Positions 24,476 to 35,392 of a stretch of 64,000 nt of DNA are shown one piece after another. The DNA lies in contig NC_088304.1 of the NCBI RefSeq assembly GCF_032854445.1, forward strand, positions 8,011,704 through 8,075,703. Reading direction: 5' to 3'. The stretch is from Liolophura sinensis (lineage: Eukaryota; Mollusca; Polyplacophora; Chitonida; Chitonidae). The translations under genes were made by a program, and so were the position numbers. Below the pieces are notes generated by a model that did not search any database, was not told the origin of the DNA, and was given only the letters and a program-made list of their open reading frames with translations. Position 1 is the first letter of the stretch; every line of letters starts with the position of its first letter.

Positions 24476-25061
24476 CTGGGAAGGATGAAACCGGCTCTCT
24501 CCAGTACAACATGCGGACTCTTTGGATAGAGCCTCAACAAACTAAGGAAAGATTATACTAGCACAGGAGCTGATCGAATATGACGCACTAAGCAATGGTG
24601 GGGCCGAGAATTTTATGGGGCTAAGAATACCAATGTCAAACAAGGACAAAATTAACGTATATCTTGAAATTTTGAAAATTAGCAAATCTGATACATTAAC
24701 AAATTAAAGTAAAACAATAACTTCTATAGGATGAATACGTCTATTCCCGCCTTAAGCTCGCATGAAAATTCCAATAGGCAAGGCTTGCTGGGAATATCTC
24801 GTTTAACAATATTACATTATCGATTTCTTTTCCTTTAAAACCCAACTCATCCATGACATTTCATTCAACACTGAGGCAAATAAATCACAGTGTTGTGCTA
24901 ACACAAGTCGGGTGAATTCGTAGTTGTTGATTATGGGTTTCCCAGGCGGCACAAATCCTAGCATTTGTACCGCAAGTAAGCATGCATCGTCAATTTGGGG
25001 CGAAAAAATATCGAACAGTGTTTACCCAGACTTGTCAAATTGTTCCATTGTTAATGTCGTC
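24476..25061. other. No recognised feature
   Basis: AT-rich spacer between two arrays. No coding or repeat signal seen. Confidence 0.4.
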
Positions 25062-25350
25062 ATGTCATACACGCTGTATGTCATATATACGCTGTATGTC
25101 ATATACGTTGTGTGTCATAGACCTTGTATGTCATATATACGCTGTATGCCATATATACGCTGTATGCCATATATACGCTGTATATCATACACGTTGTATG
25201 TCATATACGCTGTATGCCACATGTATGCTGTATGTGATATACGCTGTATGCCATATATATGCTGTATATCGTATACGTTGCTATATCACATACGCAGTAT
25301 GCAATATATATGCTGTATGTCATATACGCTGTATGCTATATACGCTGCAT
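25062..25350. repeat. 18-bp tandem array (TATGTCATATATACGCTG)
   Basis: About 16 units of 15-18 bp. The unit is rich in self-complementary CATATATACG and GTATAT segments, so the array could form many small hairpins. Confidence 0.9.
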
Positions 25351-25351
25351 C

Positions 25352-27699
25352 AGTAAAGAGTCAGTCCGAGGGTAGTTTTAGTCTTTTGTAGTTCTGAATT
25401 TGAATAGCATTGCATGTATTTGGTCAACCAATAAACAAAATTATAAATCTAGAAACTTGATCTTTCTGCTTAAGAAAGTGGATGCCTAGCCTTGAGGTCA
25501 TATTTTTTAATTCAGCCATGGCCTCTCTGAATACACCTTAAAGTGGGCAGGTTTGTCGTGTACGAAGGGCAAATGTTTACTCCGGGAACTCTGGGTCCCC
25601 TCATCCACACACCTGACATAAATCGTTTTGCAGGAGAAAAGTTCACGATAACGGCGTGAAACACCAGAGAAATGAATGACTAAATTGAAATCGACAGGAT
25701 ATAGGTATACGCAATAAGGTAAATAAGGTAGACTTACTGACAGCCTAAATCACTGACGCCATGTGTACGTGCTGATTTCAGATTTAAGGACTGTAATGAA
25801 AATCTAACGGTGAGTTAGAGATACCCAGGGTACAATACATACATGACAAACTCTGCGCACGTGGTAACGACTTGGTGACAAGACACAATGACAAGACACT
25901 AAAACTACAGGGCCAGCCCAACCTGGCGTGCGACACAAACAATGGCTTACCTGTTCTCACACCTGATGGACAATTCTTTCACTGACACGAAAAAGTAGTC
26001 ATCAGTGATTTCAGCTCCGTGTATTGTCCATAAGGTAGGCGCTGATGAGCTTTATGTTGTCCTTCCGATCACCAACAGCCAATCGGCAATAACTTGATGG
26101 ATAACGACGACACTGATGGACAGCCGTAACGAACCAATCGCTAAGGAGATGTTTGATTTCACTGTATCTATGTATCTGTGCCGATGCTGAACGAAGATAC
26201 ATTTTGAAACTGACAGCTGTCGCTTACATTACTATTAGGCCGATTGGCATATAGCTTTGTAATGCGTCTCAAGGAAACTGCTGAGGTTCGACTCAAAACT
26301 TGGAGAGTAACGACGCTGGCGTATGCCCGCTAATGATCGCGTTATCATTAATCAATCAGTCTACACCATGAGGAATTGATTCAATAAATTGCTTTCGAGG
26401 CAGCGATCATTTAACTTAAACTATACACAACATACCTTGGCTTTAATCGAATGCTGTAAAAATTTTGTCAGTCAATACAAATAGACACTCTTCTCGATAA
26501 ATACGGATCGTATATACAACTTATGTCTCTGCTTACGGTATTCATGACTGATTTTTAACGCCTTAATGGAGAATTTGTCATTTATATGACGTGGTCAGGT
26601 TAACTTTATGGGGAAAGAAAACAGGAGAAACAACCGCCCTTCAGGCAAATCAGGCACAGCTTAAACGAAATGACAATACGTAATATTCCTTTAAAAGTGC
26701 AGTTAATCAGCAAAGGAGGGGGGACAGCAAGTTTTCTGCTGGGGGGGGGGGGGGGGGGTGGTAATTCAATAAATCAATTTCCAATGTGAAATTCTTTTGC
26801 GGCCAAAGGGTGCGCCATGTTAAAACAACCAGTCACACGATGTCGTGTCACTCGTACCCCGCATGCTCACATGGTAAAAGGCAAACCAGGGTTCAGGTGA
26901 CGTAAGCAGAAACAGCTGTGTTCTCTGGATAGACAGATACTCTGTCCTGAATGATCCAAACTGGTTTCGATTTTTTGAATATTCTGTTCATGTACATGAC
27001 CATTTGGTCTGGTCTTGTCGTATCTTTCAGTACGACAGACTAACCACCTGACATCTGAAACCCTTGCCAGTTCTGTATACTAGGCATTTTGTCAATGAAT
27101 ATTGCACTCTTTTTGGCAGTTCTGGATGGAAAGTCCGCGGAAAAAAGTACTTACTAAATGCCTGTGGCCTAAACCTGTATACCACATAATTTGTCAAGAA
27201 ATATAAAACTATTGATGCCAGTAGTGTGCGGAAAATATGACTTAAGAACTTACGAAATACTCGCTCACACCAGTCACATGCACTACCGGTGCGCGATTTA
27301 TCAATGAATTAAAGACTGTTGTTGCCAAATACGGACAGAATATCCACGGTAAAAGCACATGTGTAGATATCTAGGTAGCTAAGTAACAAAGCGAGTTAAC
27401 GAGATATCTACTTGGGATGTAAAATGCCTTTTAACTACAGTTTCCCTTGGGTTCCAGTAATCAGTCCGGAAATTAAATACCTTGCAGTCGTCACGCCAAC
27501 GCTTACAGAACAACTCAAACAAATGTGGGCACCGATGAAAATTTCCAACCACTGACAGAAAACATGCGTAAATGAGAGGGGCGATTAAAAGGTACTAAAC
27601 GTATTTCAAAAGTGAATGTTTGTTTCCGCACAACTTCTTTTATTTTAACTTAAAACTATATCGTTAGTTTAGAAGTTCCTTTTCGTGTGTCCTTTGGAC
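25352..27699. other. Long stretch without a supported gene
   Basis: No exon or repeat family is recognised apart from an 18-base G run (26741-26758). An open frame at 26011-26202 (minus) has no recognisable domain. Confidence 0.4.
26741..26758. repeat. Poly-G run of 18
   Basis: An uninterrupted run of 18 G, preceded by GGAGGGGGG at about 26716. G-quadruplex-prone, and its length may be inaccurate in an assembly. Confidence 0.9.
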
Positions 27700-28623
27700 C
27701 GCTATGTAGGCAGCGAGGTGTAACGATCCGATGTAGCCAGCTATATGTAGGTGGCGAGGTAGTGTGGAGAGGCAGCAAGCCATGTAGTTAGCGACACAGA
27801 AAGACATATAGGTCGTGTGGTAGACTGGAAAGGTTGAAAGCCATGTAGGTAGCGAGGTAGGATTGACAGGCAACAAGCGTGGTAGGGTTGCCAGACAGCA
27901 AGGCATGTAGGTAGCGTAGTAGGGTTGCCAGGAAGCAAGCCATGTAGGTAGCGTGGTAGGGTTGCCAGGCAGCAAGCCATGTAGGTAGCGTGGTAGGGTT
28001 GCCAGGCAGCAAACTATGTAGGTAGCCTGGTAAGGTTGTCAGGCAGCAAGGCATGTAGGTAGCGTGGTAGGGTTGCCAGGCAGCAAGGCATGTAGGTAGC
28101 GTGGTAGGGTTGCCAGGCAGAAAACCATATAGGTAGCGTGGTAGGGTTGCCAGGCAGCAAACCATATAGGTAGCGTGGTAGGGTAGCCAGGCAGCAAGGC
28201 ATGTAGGTAGCGTAGTAGGATTACCAGGCAGTAGACCATGTAGGGAGCGTGGTAGGGCAGCAAGGCATGTAGGTAGCGTGGTAAGGTTGCCAGGCAGCAA
28301 GCCATGTAGGTAGCGTGGTTGCCATCACGCCATGTAGGTAGAGTGGCAGGGTTGACAATCAGAAAGCCATGTAGTTAGCGTGGTAGGGTTGCCAGACAAC
28401 AAGGCATGTAGGTACTGTGGTAGGGTTGCCAGGCAGGAAGCCATATAGGTAGCGTAGTAGGGTTGCCAGGCAGCAAGGCATGTAGGTAGCCTGGTAAGGT
28501 TGTCAGGCAGCAAGGCATGTAGGTAGCCTGGTAAGGTTGTCAGGCAGCAAGGCATGTAGGTAGCGTAGTAGGGTTGCCAGGTAGCAAACCAAGTAGGTAG
28601 CGTAGTAGGGTTGCCAGGCAGCA
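27700..28623. repeat. 37-bp tandem array, left block
   Basis: About 25 units of AAGCCATGTAGGTAGCGTGG plus TAGGGTTGCCAGGCAGC. The period is 37 bp, with some shortened units. The left end is diverged. The same unit resumes at 29826, so the retrotransposon fragment between them interrupts a single array. Confidence 0.95.
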
Positions 28624-29826
28624 GGAGTGAGAGTGAGTGAGTGAAAGTTTTAACGTCTCTTTCAACAATATTTCAGTTTCATCGCGACAATAAAACGTCA
28701 AGTAGTCGATCTACTACGGATAATTCATTTACTATTCAGTCAAAAAAGGACATCAGCAGGCACATAACAAACACAGACGGTAGTTTAAAATCACAGCTTT
28801 TCTGCCATACCAATGGCAGAGAGAAAATCAAAAATAGTATCACTTTCTACAGAATTGAAAAGTTCTGAAAGAGAGCTCACGTGATAAAAGGAATCTCGTA
28901 CAGGAGCAAAGTCGCCACAGTCAAGCAGTATGTGCTTGACTGTGAACCGTTGATCACAAGCAAAGCAATGAGGAACATCTTCTCCTTTCAGCAAACACTC
29001 ATGCGTAGCACGTGTATGACCGATACGACACCTCCTCAAACTGCAAGAGCGGATACGATGCCGTGAAAGGGAAGGTGCTGGACCAACAAACTGATGAATA
29101 TCATGCAGTTTGTTGGTTGTCTGGTTATCCCATTGAGCCTGAAACAAGCGATTGATATAGGAGCAAATAAGTGATAGCAAGTCCGAATATGGAACGTCAG
29201 TTTGGGTAGTAACGAAATGCAGAGCCGCCTTCGCGGCTTCATCTGCAGCAGTATTCCCAGGGATACGCATATGCCCGGGCACCCAACAAAAGACAATGAT
29301 GAAATCTTCATTAAGTCGTTTAAACATCTCCCTGATAGACAGAATGTCTGGATGTACAGGCGAACTAGCCCGAATTGCCTGGAGGCAGGAAAGGGAGTCA
29401 GAGCAGATGAGAAATCTGCTACCTCCGATCTCTGGAATGGACCGAAGTGCGCACAAAATTGCCTTGGCTTCCGCAGTAAATACAGAACAGGAATTTGGAA
29501 ACCGAGTTGAAATGGTTCTGGGCCCAAGGACAGCGGCAGAAGCCACGCCATCATTATTCTTCGAACCGTCAGTGAATATACGGTGATAAAATAGATACTT
29601 TGAACACATATTACTAAACTCCTGTTGGTATACTAAAGGGTTGGTGGAAGATTTCTTCAGGGAGGAGAGCGAGGCATCAACCTGAGGCTCAGGACATAAC
29701 CACGGTGGATCTTCCTGGATGCGTATGGGGTGATAGGATCCAGCCCAAGTCCAGTTGATTGCACATGTTCCTGGATGCGGACACCCAGTGGAGGAACAAT
29801 GGATGGCTTCTGGGCATATAAGTCTT
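28624..29826 (-). mobile_element. 5'-truncated non-LTR retrotransposon inserted in the 37-bp array
   Basis: Minus-strand element of about 1.2 kb. Its 3' end (left) is GACGTTAAAACTTTCACTCA followed by a CACT-type simple repeat, a tail seen in I/Nimbus-like elements. Its only protein content is the C-terminal part of ORF2 (linker, RNase H, Cys/His motif). The endonuclease and reverse transcriptase are missing, as expected for 5' truncation. Array units abut both ends. I could not separate a target-site duplication from the array sequence. Confidence 0.88.
28791..29820 (-). pseudogene. Retrotransposon ORF2 C-terminus: RNase H domain and zinc-knuckle-like motif
   Basis: The main open part (29609 down to 28791, 272 codons) has the RNase H catalytic set: Asp14 in FTDGSK, Glu47 in AEAKAIL, Asp71 in CSDSLS and Asp123 in AADEAAK. 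PGH (111-113) precedes the last of these. Downstream lies a Cys215-x2-Cys218-x7-His226-x4-Cys231 motif, typical of I/jockey-group ORF2 ends. Upstream, the linker (PPLGVRIQE, then EDPPWLCPEP) lies in two different frames, with the break near 29730, so the copy is frameshifted as well as truncated. RNase H would degrade the RNA strand of the RNA-DNA hybrid during target-primed integration. This copy is not autonomous. Confidence 0.88.
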
Positions 29827-30335
29827 AAGCCAGGTGGGTAGCGTGGTAGGGCAGCCAGGCAGGGAGCGATGTAGGTAGCGATGTAGGGTTGCCAGGCAGC
29901 AAGCTATATAGGTAGCGTGGTAGGGTTGCCAGGCAGCAAGCCATGTATGTAGCGTGGTGGGGTTTCCAGGCATTAAGCCAGGTGGGTAGCGTGGTAGGGC
30001 AGCCAGGCAGCAAGTAATCTAGGTAGCATGGTAGGGTTGCCAGACAGGGAGCGATGTAGGTAGCGATGTAGTGTTGCCAGGCAGCAAGCTATATAGGTAT
30101 CGAGGAAGGCTGGCGAGGTACCAAGCCATGTAGGCAGCGAAGTAACGAGCTATGTAAGTAGTGTGCTAGAGTGACGAGGCACCAAGCCATGTAGGTAGCG
30201 TGGTATTGTGGAGAGGCCAGCAAACCATTTAGGAAGCACAGCTAGATGGATAGGCATTAAGCCATGTAGACATGTAACGTAGCGAACCAGCGAGCTACAA
30301 TTATGTAGGTAGCGAGGTAAGGAAGGGAGGTATAT
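29827..30335. repeat. 37-bp tandem array, right block, degrading rightwards
   Basis: The unit is the same as at 27700-28623 (GTAGGTAGCGTGGTAGGG and GCCAGGCAGCAAG). The first six or so units are clear; from about 30100 the units become increasingly diverged. Confidence 0.9.
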
Positions 30336-30443
30336 AACTATCTACTTATTTAGATAACGAACCAAGGTATGGGGTTATGTATGTAGACAGGTAATAATTT
30401 ACAAGCAAAGTAGTCATCTGTATGCGCTAAGAGCTTATGAATC

Positions 30444-30544
30444 CTTTTATTTATCTATTCATTTAATTGGTGCTTTACACCGTACTCAAGAATATTTCAC
30501 CATTCGATGTTGCTGACAGACATTCCCACTTACGACCAAAGAGA
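30444..30544 (-). mobile_element. Internally deleted SINE (family 1) with 10-bp target-site duplication
   Basis: Tail and 3' part (TTTATTTATCTATTC, GTACTCAAGAATATTTCAC) are joined directly to the GTTGCTGACAGACATTCCCA block, with the middle missing. The direct repeat CTTATGAATC at 30434-30443 and 30545-30554 flanks it. Confidence 0.8.
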
Positions 30545-30554
30545 CTTATGAATC

Positions 30555-33029
30555 GAGGTATAAATAGCCAACCATTTACTTGTAGGTAGCAAGATGACGA
30601 AGCGAGTTGGGGAGATATCTCCCGCGAGGGCTTTCACCTGGTCAAATTAATCCATCACATGCTGTGTTAAGAATCTTCTTGTCATTTCCATAGCGGTTTG
30701 TAGTCTTTCCAAGAAGCAATTATGTGGCCTCGTTTGTGTTATTGGTGACATGCTGTTCTATTTAACTGATGGCATCTTTAAAAATGGCTTTACATCACCA
30801 TTAGAAACATTGAAATATATTTAAGTTGTCGTTCTTCAGCACTGATTGATTACTGTTCACCTTAATATGTTTATTATAAAATGAAGTTTGATTTACTTCA
30901 AGGAAGTAATATTAATATATGTGATTTCTAACTGTGATAACTGTGCCATTACGTTAGACGATGATATTTTGGGTGAAAATAACGGGTTTTTTTTCTTCAA
31001 AGCCGCTCTGCGCTTGGCCATTCTGAACGCATCTTCGTATCTGATGCAGCTTTACGTCTGAAGTTTGTCAGGTACTTGCTGCAGGGGAATGGTTTTCTCC
31101 AGGTTCTCTAATTTCTTCCACTCATAAACTTATCACCGTGGTAAGAGTAAAAGTTCTTAAGAACAACCAGCGTTAATCTCCAGATAAATATATTCAGTAC
31201 AGCTTTTTTGAAACAATTATTCCTGTTTATTAATTACCTGTTGCGCTGTCATATATTGGACATTTAGGGTGTCTACCGTGTAATAGAGACAAAAAGGGGG
31301 GAACGTCTAGACCTGTCAGTATCAACTTTAAAAGCGCCGGAATCTCCAATGCTTTCCGTGGCCACTTGATCATTGCATAGTCACCGTGCATCCGCATATA
31401 TGGGATCCGGACAACGATCGATCGACAAGTCGGTACGCAAATACAGAATCGACGCGAGAAATTAAGAGCAAGTAAGAGATGGAAATCGTTAGACAGACTG
31501 TCAATCAATCAAACACTCTTCAAGCGAATTCAGTAGGCATGTCAAATTGATTAAATGTCAATAATGATTCTCAGTTTAAGACAGTTTGTTTTGTCAATGT
31601 CTTCGCCGTGTATAGATTAAATGTAAAGAAAACAAAAACAGATTTAGAATGTGTTTGCCGATTGCTTCCTGAAGACAAAAGTATGAAATGAGAAACATTG
31701 AGGCCTTGTTGGTCGATCACTGGCTGTACAAACTTTATATTTTGATACTTTCTGTATAATACATCTATATTCGCCAAGCACTAGAGCCTCCGGAGGTTTT
31801 TTTTTGCCAATTAGCTCTTCTTTTCGTCCTCTTGAGGTTATAGAGAATTATCTTTCTAGTTCTGGCCAATGAAATGTATATTTTGCCTTAACGGCGATCT
31901 GAAGAATTATCTCTGTATCTTTCGACCAATGAAATGTCTTTGTCCCATCATGATGACGCTCTAGAGACATGCACTTCTAAACTAATGAGCTCTCTTGGCC
32001 TAATATTGGAGAATAAGTTTTCTCTCACTGAACTGTGCACAATGTGTGTAGTACTCACGCGAAGATATATGTGGGCGTGTATGTTTTTTTTTTTTTTTTG
32101 CCATTTTACCACTCTTTGCCACCTCTTTGTAAGGTTGTAGAAAACTACTATTACTTCGTTCGAGGTTTTAGGGAAATTACTAGTACTACATTTTTCGCGG
32201 CCAACGGACTGTCTTCAGTCTGAATGAGGTGCCAAGGAACCATTATTCTCTCTCTTAGCGCCACACTGCCAGTGGCTGGTGTGTGTGTGTTTTGAAGCCA
32301 ATGAGCTGTTGTCGTCCTAAACAGGATCTGGAGAATGACATGCACTATTATTTTCCTTGACGCTAAAGTCTAGGCTAATGTAACTGTCACGTGTACATGT
32401 ATTTCTCCACAAGTGGGATGTATTATCTCGTCTTGTCTTTACTGAGGCAGGCTCTGGGTAATCGTTATCTCATCCCCTCACGCTGTAGTGTTTAAATGGT
32501 TATTACAGGCATTTTTAAAACAGGAATGCCTCTTTTGTTGTACTACCTTAGAATTCTAGCTTTCGTAGGTTCATTCATTTAATGAAGACGTAAAGGCATT
32601 TCCATGCAATTTTAACTGTTTACACGAGCTTTAGATCCCTATCAGGGAAGGTAAGCTGGCTATAGTACAAACTCTTTATATTGAGATGCGTTCATATCTG
32701 CATGATCATTACTGGTCCTTTGTTGAAACAACAACTTGTTATCCATTCATATCATAATGCCATTTAGAATATTCCTTTACACTCCAAAAATTAATTTGTT
32801 AATTTTAACAGAAAGTTTGTTGTCTGATGGGTGCTTGAATGTATTCTGTTATTGCAGCAGATTGCTCTGTTCGGTATAACAAACATCTTCTATTAACTTA
32901 ACAGATCTATTAGTTCTATCAGATTTTAACAGGATATTATGTTGAATACGACAGAATATTATGTTATAAAAACACAATACATTCAAGCATCACTCAGACA
33001 ACAGATTCTTTGTTAAAATTTACAGATTA
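30555..33029. other. No supported gene; one old SINE fragment
   Basis: At about 31065-31165 GTCAGGTACTTGCTGCAGGG, TTTTCTCCAGGTTCTC and GTTCTTAAGAAC follow the order of the 3' half of a SINE, much eroded. T-rich runs are at 31797 and 32084. Other open frames (31230-31508, 31571-31777, 31934-32140) are unrecognised. Confidence 0.35.
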
Positions 33030-34125
33030 ATTTTACATGAATACATGTTCAGGTACGGCTATATCCCACCCGAATGGAGGGGGCTGAACGAGCTAAACGA
33101 GTACATTTCCAGGTACGGCTATATCCCACCCAAATGGAGGGGGCTGAACGCGCTAAACGAGTGCATTTTCAGGTACGGCTGTGTCCCACTCTCCACCCAA
33201 ATGGAGGGAGCTGCACGAGCTAAACGAGTGCATTTTCAGGTACGGCTATGTCCCACTCTCCACTCAAATGGAGGGGGCTGAACGAGTTAAAGGAGTACAT
33301 TTCCAGGTACGGCTATATCCCACCCGAATGGAGGGGGCTGAACGAGCCAAACGAGTGCATTTTCAGGTACGGCTATATCCCACCCGAGTGGAGAGGGCTG
33401 AACGAGCTAAACGAGTGCATGTTTAAGCACGGCTATGTCCCACTCTCCACCCGAAAGGAGGGGGCTGAACGAGCCAAACGAGTACATTTCCAGGTACGGC
33501 TATATCCCATCCGAGTGGAGGGGGCTGAACGAGCTAAACGAGTGCATGTTTAAGCACGGCTATGCCCCACTCTCCACCCGAATGGAGGGGGCTGAACGAG
33601 CTTAACGAGTACATTTCCAGGTACGGCTCTACCCCATCCGAATTGAGGGGCTGAACGAGCTAAACGAGTACATTTCCAGGTACGGCTATATCCCACCCGA
33701 GTGGAGGGGGCTGAACGAGCTAAACGAGTGCATGTTTAAGCACGGTTATGCCCCACTCTCCACCCAAATGGATGGGGCTGAACGAGCTAAACGAGTGCAT
33801 GTTCAAGCACGGCTGTGTCCCATTCTTCACCCAAATGGAGGGAGCTGCAAGAGCTAAACGAGTATATTTTCAGGTACGGCTATGTCCCACTCTCCACTTA
33901 AATGGAGGGGGCTTAACGAGCTAAACGAGTGCATGTTCAAGCACGGCTATATTCCATTCTCCACCCAAATGGAGGGAGCTGCAAGAGCTAAACGAGTACA
34001 TTTTCAGGTACGGCTATGTCCCACTCTCCACCCAAATGGAGGGAGCTGAACGAGCTAAACGAGTACATTTTCAGGTACGGCTATGTCCCACTCTCCACCT
34101 AACTGGAGGGAGCTGAACGAGCTAT
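33030..34125. repeat. 60/67-bp tandem array
   Basis: About 17 units of AGGTACGGCTATATCCCACC, CGAATGGAGGGGGCTGAACG, AGCTAAACGAGTACATTTC. Two length classes exist: 60 bp, and 67 bp with an inserted CTCTCCA segment after the CCCA. A sub-variant replaces TTTTCAGGTACGG with GTTTAAGCACGG. Open frames with a 20-residue repeat follow from the 60-bp period. Confidence 0.92.
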
Positions 34126-35216
34126 ACATGCGCAAGTCCAGGCTGCTTCTTTTGAAGTAAATGTTTCATTAAAAGTTTACTCATGACCGGCAAAAGTTTA
34201 CCAAGCTTACATTACAAAACTAAAAGTTCACTTTTATATGAAGAGAAACTTTACTGATTTGGATGCAGTACAGCTGGACCTTTTCAGCAAACGTTTAAGG
34301 GAACATTTTAATAGGGTAGATCTAGTTTGGAAAAAGCGACGAATTCATGGCTTTGTTCTGAAAGAATTTACGTTGTCAAACAATTTTTTGACCTTGTTAC
34401 ATCAGAAATAACAATTTTAAACCGCTTTGAAATTTTTGACATAAGTCTAAGATTGCTTCGTGATCCTGGGGCTAAACAAATAACTCCCACTTTCGCTGGA
34501 CAACATCGGTTATTTTGCGGACGTGGATATTCCAGTATCCGACAGTTGTGGTCATATATGTCTGCTTTGATCTCCATTTGCTATTGTTATGATAACAACG
34601 GTCACACCACTGATCGATTCGTTTATACATCGGCCTTATGCACTGAATTTATTGGTCTTTTGCAGGAAAAATTAGCTATATGGTTACTCACTGATATAAT
34701 ACGGAAATATATGGCGTCAGTAGCCCTCATACTATACGAGGATTTCTGACACCATATATCCGTATCCTGTTTGAGAAACCATGTAACTAATGATATCGAT
34801 TCTGTGACAGGGCTGTGTTGCAGGCTACAACAGCCACGAATAGTGTTCCCTTTATAAGTTGTTTCCGAACATTAGGTTTTTGGTCGAGTCTGGAAGCGAA
34901 GTGGATGAAGTCCTGTGAGGGCATTTCTGAGGCGGTGAAAATTGTCACCGATTTACCGAAGTAAATCCAGTTTTAGAGTGCACTGCCGCGGTTTATTTTA
35001 GCATCTACGCAAGGTTTTCCGTCACTGTAAAGCACAGTATAGGGCCTACTTATAGTTCATAAAATACCGGTCAAATAGTGTTTTTTTTAAATAATAAAAT
35101 TTTAATGTTGTCTGCAATTCTCACTCTTTAGCTACATGATTCAAAATGGTCGCATTTCCAGTGATTCCCCCAGGCCATAATTGAAAAAAAAAACACCGTT
35201 TGTTGTGAGTAACGGC
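34126..35216. other. Unassigned region with a 140-codon open frame
   Basis: The frame at 34327-34749 (plus) is longer than expected by chance in AT-rich DNA. It shows no recognisable domain, membrane pattern or splice context, and I do not call it a gene. No repeat was seen. Confidence 0.25.
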
Positions 35217-35392
35217 ATAGCCCAAAATTAGGAGCGCTTACGACTATACGAAATCACGGGTGTCGGCAGCCCAGCCTAGCCAGTCGTGTGACGTTATTCG
35301 CTATTATTGTTACGTGATTGGTCCAAATAAGCTGGTGACACCTGTATTTCCGCATAATCGTAAGCGCCGTAGGATAGGCCCGCTGGTCCGTT
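35217..35392. mobile_element. Imperfect inverted repeat, MITE-like
   Basis: The left arm contains GCGCTTACGACTATACGAAA followed by TCACGGGTGTC. The right arm contains GACACCTGTATTTCCGCATA followed by ATCGTAAGCGCC, its near reverse complement. Arms of about 45 bases flank a spacer of about 70. There is no coding content. This could be a short MITE or a chance-maintained foldback. Confidence 0.55.

Noticed and set aside
34327-34749. 140-codon open frame as a gene
   Set aside because: No recognisable domain, no splice sites or convincing start context, and composition typical of AT-rich non-coding DNA.
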